DNA from: Fiminaster sp050874705
GTDB taxonomy: Bacteria > Bacillota_I > Bacilli_A > RFN20 > CAG-826
NCBI GenBank assembly: GCA_050874705.1
Contig: JBNMLE010000023.1
Coordinates: forward strand, 1 to 15,384
Direction: 5' to 3'
DNA length: 15,384 nt
Positions 1 to 5,805 of the stretch are shown one piece after another. Positions within the stretch are counted from its first letter, which is position 1; each line of letters opens with the position of its first letter. The notes under the pieces are model-generated. The model was not told the origin of the DNA, did no database searches, and worked only from the letters and a program-made list of their open reading frames with translations. The position numbers and the translations under genes were made by a program.

Positions 1-71
1 ATCAAACCTAAGGGAAAACCAGTGTTAGCTTCAGGATCAGGAGCTAACACTGGTTTTCCCTTAGGTTTGAT
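1..71. repeat. Perfect 30-bp inverted repeat at the contig edge (fold-back)
   Basis: Bases 1-30 are the exact reverse complement of bases 42-71, with an 11-base spacer (31-41) made of the tandem 6-mer TCAGGA less its last base. The palindrome begins at the very first base. It lies inside the coding sequence of the DUF2800-type gene, so the last residues of that reading frame are simply the antisense of earlier codons. A perfect palindrome at a contig end most often comes from an assembly or amplification fold-back, so bases 1-41 may not be genuine. A natural hairpin cannot be excluded from this window alone. Confidence 0.95.
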
Positions 72-1136
72 GACGTAATCGCCAACTAAGTTGTTGAACT
101 TGGCCTTGCCGACCATCTTTTGAAGCTCTGAGATGCTCATGAGTTTGGTGACCTCTAGATTAAAACCAGCCTCCTTCAGGATTCTCTTTACTGCTTCTTC
201 ATCGCTAATCTTTCGTTTGGTGGTGCTTTCAGATAGGATGTAGCCTTTCCATTTCTTGCCTTCGATGGCTTTCTTTAAGGCATAATCCTTAAGTGAATTA
301 CAGTAGTCGATGACAAAGTCCAACCTTGGAAGCAACTCCTCAATTTCAGAGTCGGCCATAAGGTCTGGTTTCCTTTCTGTGTCGATACAAAGAGCATCCT
401 CGCTTCTCTTGCGACAAATGTTTCTTCCAGGACAGTATTTGCACCACTTACCGCTATTTGCTTCTGCGTTTGGATTCTGCGCCTCTTTTGCTGCTGGCCT
501 TAAAACGGTAATCTCCCACTCGAGCAAATCTTCAGCGTCTATCGTTCGTTCATCGATGTTGTGGATTCGCTCCTGGTAGATGACGAATCTGATCTTTTTG
601 ATTGGATAGACACCCGCAAACAACTTGTAGGCATATAAACCATAGATGCCGAGTTGGCTGTTCAGCTCATTGCCCTCAAAGACCTTAATGGGGATGAATC
701 CCGTCTTGTTGTCGATGATCGTCAAGGTGTCCCCTGCGATGATGATTGCATCAGCGGTGCCATGCGTATCTGGGGCATAGTCCATTTCCAGAAGCTGCTC
801 GACGAATACCAGCGGCTTCTTTCCCGTGCGCTTCTCTTCATAATCGGCCTGCCCGATGACGAAGTTCGCATAGCCAGTGGCGAGTGTTTCCATCTCCTCG
901 TCATAATGTTTGAACGTTGATTTCAACTCATCTATGCTCACTGGCTTTTCATCGAAGTCCTCGATTCTTAGGGATTGCCTGATGTAGGCTTCCGCCAAGG
1001 CGTGGCATTCGGTGCCGAACTCAGAGGCATCGTTAGTCTCCTCTTCCTTGTTTGCCAGAAACTTGGCCGAGAAGCCGCAATGAACCCATTCCTTGCTGCT
1101 AGGCGCCAAGATGCTGTGCTTTTTTTCTTCACTCAT
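1..1136 (-). CDS. DUF2800 family phage-type PD-(D/E)XK nuclease with Cas4-like Fe-S cysteines, 3' end missing
   Basis: This leftward frame is open from ATG at 1136 to the window edge (about 378 residues, no stop seen). The sequence shows RecB/Cas4-type nuclease signatures: His45 in GTECHALAEA, Asp128 in GTADAI, the D-x-K pair in IDNKTG near 142-144, and Q-xxx-Y at 161-165. Four cysteines (20, 232, 235, 241, the last three as CxxCxxxxxC) match the iron-sulphur cluster ligands of Cas4/AddB-like nucleases. This layout is that of DUF2800 proteins, which are encoded in replication modules of Firmicutes phages and integrative elements. The ATG overlaps the end of the upstream gene by 8 bases, which suggests coupled translation. 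Base composition is clearly richer in GC than the rest of the window, a sign of transfer. Residues after about 367 come from the palindrome and are not trustworthy. Acting on DNA during element replication or recombination is inferred from the fold. Confidence 0.82.
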   Translation of the reverse strand, partial: MSEEKKHSILAPSSKEWVHCGFSAKFLANKEEETNDASEFGTECHALAEAYIRQSLRIEDFDEKPVSIDELKSTFKHYDEEMETLATGYANFVIGQADYEEKRTGKKPLVFVEQLLEMDYAPDTHGTADAIIIAGDTLTIIDNKTGFIPIKVFEGNELNSQLGIYGLYAYKLFAGVYPIKKIRFVIYQERIHNIDERTIDAEDLLEWEITVLRPAAKEAQNPNAEANSGKWCKYCPGRNICRKRSEDALCIDTERKPDLMADSEIEELLPRLDFVIDYCNSLKDYALKKAIEGKKWKGYILSESTTKRKISDEEAVKRILKEAGFNLEVTKLMSISELQKMVGKAKFNNLVGDYVIKPKGKPVLAPDPEANTGFPLGL

Positions 1137-1335
1137 TCTTCGCACCTCCAGTCCCTGCCACCTCTTGAATGGTGACATCTTTCACCGAGTCCCCTGGGAT
1201 GATGATCGTTACCTTGTCTGGATCGATTCCAAGAAGTCTCTTGAATAGACCCCTTTTCATCTTTTTCTTCCTACACGTAACGATTCCACCTTTAGGAGAT
1301 TCATTGGTGACACTGATTTTTACTTTGTGTTTCAT
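1129..1335 (-). CDS. Small phage-type hypothetical protein upstream of the DUF2800 gene
   Basis: A 68-residue, basic, cytoplasmic-looking protein with no signal peptide or membrane segment. The start ATG at 1335 has an excellent ribosome binding site, GGAGGT on the minus strand at 1342-1347 with 6 bases spacing. It ends in ATGAGTGA, where the stop (TGA) overlaps the start of the nuclease gene, so the two are almost certainly one transcript. A short protein with a lysine/arginine-rich middle and a PGDSV motif ahead of a DUF2800 gene is, as I recall, usual in Firmicutes phage replication modules, but its function is unknown to me. It is the first gene of the module seen here; nothing upstream on the same strand looks coding. 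The UGA stop shows that UGA is read as stop by this element. Confidence 0.72.
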   Translation of the reverse strand: MKHKVKISVTNESPKGGIVTCRKKKMKRGLFKRLLGIDPDKVTIIIPGDSVKDVTIQEVAGTGGAKNE

Positions 1336-1455
1336 ATGAATACCTCCATTTGATTTCTAAGCAAGGCGTGTTATCTCTTGCTCAACATATGGAGATTTGG
1401 AGGCGGTTTTGGTCGGGGTGACTTTCAAAAAAAGACAAAAAATATTTCAAGGCAT

Positions 1456-1488
1456 AAAAAAAGACCGCCAGCATCACTGCCGATGGCC
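1456..1488 (-). terminator. Rho-independent terminator, leftward
   Basis: Read on the minus strand, bases 1488-1463 form an 11-position stem (three G-T wobbles and one A-C mismatch) around a GTGA tetraloop, followed directly by seven T (1462-1456). There is no U-run on the plus strand, so it works leftward. The transcript it ends is unclear: read-through from the tmRNA gene or an unrecognised short RNA from 1490-1660. Confidence 0.65.
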
Positions 1489-1510
1489 AAAAAATAAGGG
1501 TTAAAGTATA

Positions 1511-1570
1511 TTCGTGCTTTTGATAGTCAGTTCGTGCTTTTTATTGCTAATTCGTGCTTTTGATAAATTG
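1511..1570. repeat. Three 20-bp-period units with an identical 10-mer
   Basis: The 10-mer TTCGTGCTTT occurs exactly at 1511, 1531 and 1551, each followed by a variable 10-mer (two of the three begin TGATA). The period of 20 bp is about two helical turns and is not a multiple of three, so it is not a peptide repeat. Such spacing fits protein-binding sites or a small intergenic repeat family. I cannot assign it to a known element. Confidence 0.85.
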
Positions 1571-1592
1571 CCTGCTTTTAAAACAAGCAAAG

Positions 1593-1653
1593 AAAAAAGG
1601 GCTACTTCACCCAAAATTAAGCAATTTATGCCTAAAATAAGCGAAATAGCCCT
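1593..1653 (-). terminator. Terminator-like hairpin with a large loop
   Basis: On the minus strand AGGGCTATTTC (1653-1643) pairs with GAAGTAGCCCT (1608-1598) through 11 positions with one G-T wobble, and a run of T follows (1598-1593). The loop is 34 bases long, which is long for a simple terminator, so it may be a second-line terminator or the fold of a small repeat element. Confidence 0.45.
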
Positions 1654-1660
1654 ATAAAAT

Positions 1661-1693
1661 GAAAAAAGGACTGATATTTTTGGTATCAATCCT
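1661..1693 (-). terminator. Rho-independent terminator of the tmRNA gene
   Basis: Thirteen bases beyond the tmRNA CCA end, AGGATTGATA (1693-1684) pairs with TATCAGTCCT (1676-1667) across a 7-base loop with one wobble, followed by six T (1667-1662). Position and orientation fit termination of the tmRNA precursor. Confidence 0.8.
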
Positions 1694-1705
1694 GTTGTTT
1701 CATGA

Positions 1706-2097
1706 TGGTGGAGCCGGCGGGAGTTGCACCCGTGTCCAAGGAAGGCTCTACAATAACGTCTACAGTTTAGACGATATTTAGAATTTAATAAGACATCACA
1801 TATCGTAGCTAGTCTTACGAGGCTTATTGACGTTTAGATGAAGCTAGCAAGCCAACTCTTTCATCCTATCCTTTTGGTATGACACTTTTATCAGGCGTGA
1901 AAGGCTAAAACCCTGAGAAGTGCTCTGCCCGGTTAATTTAATCGGACTCTATATCGAGATAGCTTAGGCTAAGCAGAGTGATTGAGCTCTAGGAGCTCTC
2001 ATATAACTGTTGTCAGTTATTTTTGTTTGATGATTACGTCATCGCTCGACTGCAGTTAAAGCCAAGCAATCATCCCTGTCGAAACTATGTCGACCCC
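1706..2097 (-). ncRNA. ssrA: Transfer-messenger RNA (tmRNA)
   Basis: tmRNA rescues stalled ribosomes, acting first as a tRNA-Ala mimic and then as a short message for a degradation tag. The 5' end GGGGTCG (2097-2091) pairs over all seven acceptor positions, one G-U and one U-G, with CGGCTCC (1716-1710) before A-CCA (CCA at 1708-1706, encoded). The sequence TTTCGACAGGGAT just inside the 5' end is the usual conserved block. Near the 3' end a T-arm CGGG-TGCAACT-CCCG is visible. The open tag frame ends with TTA GCC TAA (stop at 1966-1964), giving a tag ending in Ser-Leu-Cys-Leu-Ala; a likely resume codon is GAC at 2014-2012. The CTCTGC after the tag frame pairs with GCAGAG further on (helix 5). 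Length of 392 bases is normal for a one-piece tmRNA. Boundaries come from the acceptor stem; the resume codon is less certain. Confidence 0.95.
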
Positions 2098-2108
2098 ACA
2101 TGGCATTT

Positions 2109-2138
2109 ATTCTATATGTTAAAGAAGCAAAAAATCAA
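2109..2138 (-). promoter_or_regulatory. Probable tmRNA promoter
   Basis: On the minus strand, TTGATT (2138-2133) and TAGAAT (2114-2109) are separated by 18 bases and lie 12 bases before the mature 5' end. The precursor would carry a few extra bases for RNase P to remove. Confidence 0.5.
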
Positions 2139-2144
2139 TATTAT

Positions 2145-2173
2145 TTGAAAATAAATAATATTTTGTATATTAT
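2145..2173 (+). promoter_or_regulatory. Possible promoter of the membrane-protein gene
   Basis: TTGAAA (2145-2150) and TATTAT (2168-2173) are 17 bases apart. Transcription would begin close to 2180, which leaves hardly any leader before the ATG at 2185 and would cut into the AAGGA at 2177-2181. The match is good but the geometry is awkward in this AT-rich stretch. Confidence 0.35.
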
Positions 2174-2184
2174 GTTAAGGACTT

Positions 2185-3306
2185 ATGAAAAACTTTAAAC
2201 TTGTATTAAAATCCCTTATAAACAACGAAGCATGCGTTGAAGGTGGCCGTCATCGTCCGTGGTGGATAGCCCTTATCATGCTATTTATTTCAATGGTTCT
2301 TTCCATTGTCCCGGTATTTTATCAAACATTTGTTAAAACTGGATCAGATTTTGTATCATCACAAACATATAATCTCGATATTGGATTATATAGATTCAAT
2401 GAACAATTAGAAAATCACAATATCGATATGGTTGTAACATCTGTTGAAGGTGATTCAAATTATCTTGAAGTTAATGAAGAAAAATGGAACACCGCTTTTA
2501 CATATACTGATCCAAGAAATAGTCAATATCACGCCTACCAACACATTAATGAAGCGGGCCAAGTTGATTTAGATGTTTATTATGTAAAAGATTTAACAAC
2601 CACAATTATTAATGAAATCAATAACAATGTTCCAGTATATGGAAATGAAGAAGATAAAACTCTTATCACTGATTGGGGAAAAAGAGATCATAGCTTTATT
2701 ATATTTGGTAAATATGAAGTAGTTGCCTATGCATATAATGTTGGTAAAACCACCGCAATCGGTTCTTCATATGGTGACTATAAGAACATGGAAGCAGGAA
2801 CAAATGTCCGTTCATTAAGCGCTGTCAAAGTTAATGATGAATTAACATTAAAATTAAGCGATGTTAACTCCGCTAACTTCAATCAATATAAAGAAGGACT
2901 TTGGAATAATTGGAAAGAATTCTTCAATAAAGCATATTTATATAATAGAGGCGAATTAACTTGGAGAACTACATTATTAATGTTTGGCATTAACTTAGCT
3001 CTTACAATATTCATGGGTCTTATGATCTTCTTATTAACAAGAGGAAAAACAAATCCATTCCGCATCTATAAATTCATGGAATGTGAATTCATCTCTGGAT
3101 GGACCACTCTTGCTCCAGGTATCTTAGCTTGTATTCTTGGCTTTATCTTTGCTCAATTTGCCCAACTTGCATTCCCATTACTTCTTGGAGTTCGTGTTAT
3201 GTGGTTATGCATGAAAACATTAAGAGCGGATAATGTTGCCCCATCACAACAACAAGCTAAAAAAGCACCTGTTAAAACAGTTAATTCAAAACCAGTTAAA
3301 AAATAA
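2185..3306 (+). CDS. Four-helix membrane protein with large outer domain, function unknown
   Basis: A 373-residue protein. A basic N-terminus (1-25) leads into a first membrane segment at about 27-48. Residues 50-260 are polar, rich in Asn, Asp and Tyr, and should lie outside the cell. Three more hydrophobic segments follow at about 264-286, 305-325 and 326-346, and a Lys/Gln-rich cytoplasmic tail ends the protein. One helix, a big outer loop and a C-terminal helix cluster resemble DUF1189-type membrane proteins in layout, but I see no diagnostic motif and do not assign that family. The start at 2185 has AAGGA three bases upstream, a short spacing. The gene is divergent from the tmRNA gene and its stop touches the stop of the convergent dehydrogenase gene with no base between. 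Codon use matches the chromosomal genes of the window. Confidence 0.85.
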   Translation: MKNFKLVLKSLINNEACVEGGRHRPWWIALIMLFISMVLSIVPVFYQTFVKTGSDFVSSQTYNLDIGLYRFNEQLENHNIDMVVTSVEGDSNYLEVNEEKWNTAFTYTDPRNSQYHAYQHINEAGQVDLDVYYVKDLTTTIINEINNNVPVYGNEEDKTLITDWGKRDHSFIIFGKYEVVAYAYNVGKTTAIGSSYGDYKNMEAGTNVRSLSAVKVNDELTLKLSDVNSANFNQYKEGLWNNWKEFFNKAYLYNRGELTWRTTLLMFGINLALTIFMGLMIFLLTRGKTNPFRIYKFMECEFISGWTTLAPGILACILGFIFAQFAQLAFPLLLGVRVMWLCMKTLRADNVAPSQQQAKKAPVKTVNSKPVKK

Positions 3307-4617
3307 TTATTTAATCTTCATGGTTGGCCTACCAATTGAATGATATTCACAACCGACCATGCTATCAATCTTATAAAGATTACGCCCATCAAAAATGATG
3401 GGCTTTTTCATTAGAGAAACAAAATCAGAAGCTTTAAGATCTAAAAATTCTTTTGAATCAGTAAGAATTAAAACCATATCTGCGTTTTTAAGAGCGTCAC
3501 TAGGATAATCGAAATATTTAATATGTGAATGCCTTGAAAACATATCATGGAAATTATCCATCGCTAATGGATCATATATACGTATATTTGCATTCTTATC
3601 CAAAAGTGCTTTTACAATTGGTATTGCTTGTGAAGATCTAACATCTTCAGTATCACCTTTAAATGCGACGCCTAAAACCGCAATATCGAGATTAGAAATT
3701 GATTTAAAGCGTTTATGTATTTTATTCAAAAAGAAATCAACTTGAGATTTATTAATATCTATTGTTGCTTGCATAAGCTCCATTGGAACTGAATTGTCAT
3801 TAGCAATCCAACAAAGTGCATTAGTGTCTTTAGGAAAGCATGACCCTCCATAACCAATACCCGCTTTAAGGAAAGAATCTCCTATGCGAGGATCATACGA
3901 CATTCCTTTTGCTACTTTATCAACGTCAGCGCCGACTTTTTCACAGAGTCGAGCGATATTATTAATATAAGATATTTTCATCGCTAAAAAGCTATTTGAA
4001 GCATATTTAATTAATTCTGCGTTTTCACTGCTTGTAATCATTACCGGTGTCTTTTTAAGTAAGAATATTTTTGATATTTCTTTTGCCATATTTATCCCAT
4101 TTGGGGAGGTTACACCAAATATTAATCTATATGGATGTAGCATGTCTTCCACTGCTTTTCCTTGAGATAAAAATTCGGGGAATGAAATTACTTCAAATTT
4201 ATATTTTGAATCTTTTTCAAGATATTCTTTTGTTAATCTATTTTGTCCAATAGGAACAGTTGATCGAATTATTATATTTGCATCTTGAGTTATTGCACTT
4301 TTAATTTCATCCAAACATTTATAAAAGTTAGTTAGTTTTACGCTTCCATCTTTTTCTTGTGGAGTATCAACGCATATAAAGATGTTTGTTGCGTGTCTAA
4401 ATGCGTCTTTATAATTCGCTGTAAAACGCATATTTTTATTACAGCTCGTCAATAATTCTTGTAATGATGGCTCTTCAATTGGAGAAACTCCATCTCTTAA
4501 AAGAGAAACTTTATTTTTATCAATATCATAGGCGACAATATTATGTCCGAGGGACGCTAAAAAGGTAGCGTTTACTAAACCGACATAACCAAGGCCCACA
4601 ATTGTTATTTCCATCAT
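3307..4617 (-). CDS. ugd: UDP-glucose 6-dehydrogenase (nucleotide-sugar dehydrogenase)
   Basis: This cytoplasmic enzyme family oxidises UDP-glucose (or a related UDP-sugar) with two NAD+ to the uronic acid, which feeds capsule, exopolysaccharide or teichuronic-type polymers. The 436 residues show the Rossmann NAD motif GLGYVG at 8-13, the S-FPEFL-S-GKAVED block at 145-158 (usually NPEFL), substrate-binding Lys204 in ENAELIKYASN, and the catalytic Cys260 in GYGGSCFPKD with Asp264. Length is normal for the family. The N-terminus reads Met-Met; AAGGAT lies 4 bases before the first and 7 before the second ATG, so either could be used. UDP-ManNAc dehydrogenases share the fold, so the exact sugar is not proven. 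No other sugar gene is in the window. A strong terminator (4665-4691) separates it from the upstream operon, so it should have its own promoter, which I cannot pick out clearly. Confidence 0.92.
   Translation of the reverse strand: MMEITIVGLGYVGLVNATFLASLGHNIVAYDIDKNKVSLLRDGVSPIEEPSLQELLTSCNKNMRFTANYKDAFRHATNIFICVDTPQEKDGSVKLTNFYKCLDEIKSAITQDANIIIRSTVPIGQNRLTKEYLEKDSKYKFEVISFPEFLSQGKAVEDMLHPYRLIFGVTSPNGINMAKEISKIFLLKKTPVMITSSENAELIKYASNSFLAMKISYINNIARLCEKVGADVDKVAKGMSYDPRIGDSFLKAGIGYGGSCFPKDTNALCWIANDNSVPMELMQATIDINKSQVDFFLNKIHKRFKSISNLDIAVLGVAFKGDTEDVRSSQAIPIVKALLDKNANIRIYDPLAMDNFHDMFSRHSHIKYFDYPSDALKNADMVLILTDSKEFLDLKASDFVSLMKKPIIFDGRNLYKIDSMVGCEYHSIGRPTMKIK
3384..3408 (+). terminator. Rho-independent terminator inside the dehydrogenase gene, for the convergent membrane-protein transcript
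   Basis: On the plus strand GCCCATCA (3384-3391) pairs perfectly with TGATGGGC (3396-3403) around an AAAA loop, followed by TTTTT (3404-3408). The opposite strand has no T run after the hairpin. It lies 78 bases past the membrane-protein stop codon, in the codons for KPIIFDG of the dehydrogenase, so the two convergent transcripts overlap. Confidence 0.8.
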
Positions 4618-4664
4618 TTATATCCTTAATAATATTTTGACTTTTTTAGAAAATAAATGCAAAT

Positions 4665-4691
4665 TAAAAAAGTCACTTTGAGTAAGTGACT
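4665..4691 (-). terminator. Rho-independent terminator of the gdpP operon
   Basis: On the minus strand AGTCACTT (4691-4684) pairs perfectly with AAGTGACT (4678-4671) around a 5-base loop, followed by a run of T (4671-4665). It lies 16 bases after the stop of the last operon gene and before the dehydrogenase gene. Confidence 0.9.
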
Positions 4692-4707
4692 ATTAATTGT
4701 TTATTAA

Positions 4708-5052
4708 CTAATCTCCGTAGTCAGAACCACGAGATTTATCTTCAATATATATTCTTAATAAATCTGTTACATCTTTGAATTCTAAATAAATAAAGTCATC
4801 ATTTTTTGTTAAAGGATGTTCAAAGTCATATGTAAAAACAATTCTTTTTCTTTCTTTATCGAGTTCAATCATTTTATCTAATATGCGGTTATAATCTTCA
4901 ACAGAATATAATTCTTTAAAATTTGTTAATTGTGTATAAAAAGCTGGTTCAACATAAAATTGTTCACCACTTTCAAGTTCAAATAAAGGCGAAAAAGGAT
5001 TATTTTTATCAATTAATAATTTATATTGATTCCATTCAGGATATTTATTCAT
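4708..5052 (-). CDS. Conserved-looking 114-residue protein of unknown function, last gene of the operon
   Basis: A small, acidic, soluble protein without signal peptide, membrane segment or cysteine. Aromatic and charged residues alternate (for example ELESGEQFYVEP near 25-36, then a helical charged stretch near 48-68, then a beta-rich end IVFTYDF and IYLEF). I recognise no domain. Its ATG overlaps the last codons of the yycJ-type gene by 8 bases (ATGAATAA), and GGAAGGA lies about 9 bases upstream, so translation is coupled. A terminator follows 16 bases after the stop. Its fixed place at the end of a replication and c-di-AMP operon supports a real gene; a role linked to its neighbours is only inference. 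Confidence 0.78.
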   Translation of the reverse strand: MNKYPEWNQYKLLIDKNNPFSPLFELESGEQFYVEPAFYTQLTNFKELYSVEDYNRILDKMIELDKERKRIVFTYDFEHPLTKNDDFIYLEFKDVTDLLRIYIEDKSRGSDYGD

Positions 5053-5803
5053 TTTTTAAGTCCTTCCCAACGCTTATCATTTTGTCTTGTCTTGCGCTTA
5101 TTATTTCAAGATTATCTAAAGGTATATGATGTTTTTTGAATTTTTTAATAAATGCTTCTCTTGCAAGTTCATATGTATTTGATTCAAGTGATATATGGGC
5201 TAAAACAATGGCTTTTGTTTTTTCACCAACAAGTTCCACCATATATTGAGCGGCATCTTCATTAGAAAGATGTCCAGTATCGCTTGCGATTCTTTCTTTT
5301 AAGGAAAGAGGCCTATCACAAGCATAAAGCATTTTACGGTTATGATTTGATTCTATGACGTAATAATCGGCGTCTTTCATATATTCAAGAGTTTTATCAG
5401 GAATATAACCAGTATCTGTAATATAAACTAATTTTTCATCAGCGCTTTCAAATATAAATCCAACTGGGTTAGGAACATCATGAGATATGCTGACAGGTGT
5501 TACTTTAAATTCTTGAAACATAAAAGGTTCATATGCCTTAATGAAAATAACATTATTCCCATCATAAGTTCCTTCTGTGCAATAGATAGGAAGAGGTGGC
5601 ATATATTTGATTCCTTTTGTGTGATCGCTATGAAGATGCGTTACAAATAAAGCATCAATATCATAAATGTTATATCCAAGTTCTTTTAAAGCGTCTTCTA
5701 AAACAAATAATGGCACGCCATTATCAATCATAAATAAATGACCATTATGTTCCACTAAAGAGGCATTGCCTCTAGAGCCTGATTCAACAACATGTATTTT
5801 CAT
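5045..5803 (-). CDS. yycJ: MBL-fold metallohydrolase of the YycJ/WalJ type
   Basis: A 252-residue metallo-beta-lactamase-fold protein. The metal site HxHxDH is intact (THLHSDH, His56, His58, Asp60, His61); later ligands fit SDTGHLS and the DTG of YITDTGY, and VLAHIS matches the last conserved His region. The N-terminus SGSRGNASLVE is the YycJ family signature (usually SGSSGN). YycJ/WalJ proteins are exonuclease-like hydrolases of Firmicutes linked to DNA repair and to coordination of replication with cell-wall growth; in Bacillus the gene belongs to the walRK operon. Here it follows dnaB directly, with 2 bases between stop and start and only a weak binding site, so translation likely depends on ribosomes finishing dnaB. 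The stop overlaps the next gene by 8 bases. Confidence 0.88.
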   Translation of the reverse strand: MKIHVVESGSRGNASLVEHNGHLFMIDNGVPLFVLEDALKELGYNIYDIDALFVTHLHSDHTKGIKYMPPLPIYCTEGTYDGNNVIFIKAYEPFMFQEFKVTPVSISHDVPNPVGFIFESADEKLVYITDTGYIPDKTLEYMKDADYYVIESNHNRKMLYACDRPLSLKERIASDTGHLSNEDAAQYMVELVGEKTKAIVLAHISLESNTYELAREAFIKKFKKHHIPLDNLEIISARQDKMISVGKDLKNE

Positions 5804-5805
5804 TT

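Larger units (their letters stand above)
1336..1705. other. Gene-free spacer between phage-type module and tmRNA gene
   Basis: About 370 bases with no convincing gene. It contains a leftward terminator (1456-1488), three copies of a 10-mer at 20-bp spacing (1511-1560), a second terminator-like hairpin with a large loop (1593-1653), and the tmRNA terminator (1661-1693). A 62-codon open frame on the minus strand (1501-1689) runs straight through both hairpins and the repeats, so I do not call it. No integrase gene or attachment-site duplication is visible here. Confidence 0.6.

Noticed and set aside
310..920. Plus-strand frames of 88-89 codons opposite the DUF2800 gene
   Set aside because: The minus-strand frame carries all conserved nuclease motifs; the plus frames are shadows in a GC-richer region.
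1501..1689. 62-codon minus-strand frame between the tmRNA gene and the phage module
   Set aside because: It runs through the tmRNA terminator, a second hairpin and the 20-bp repeats, has no binding site, and its composition looks like random AT-rich sequence.
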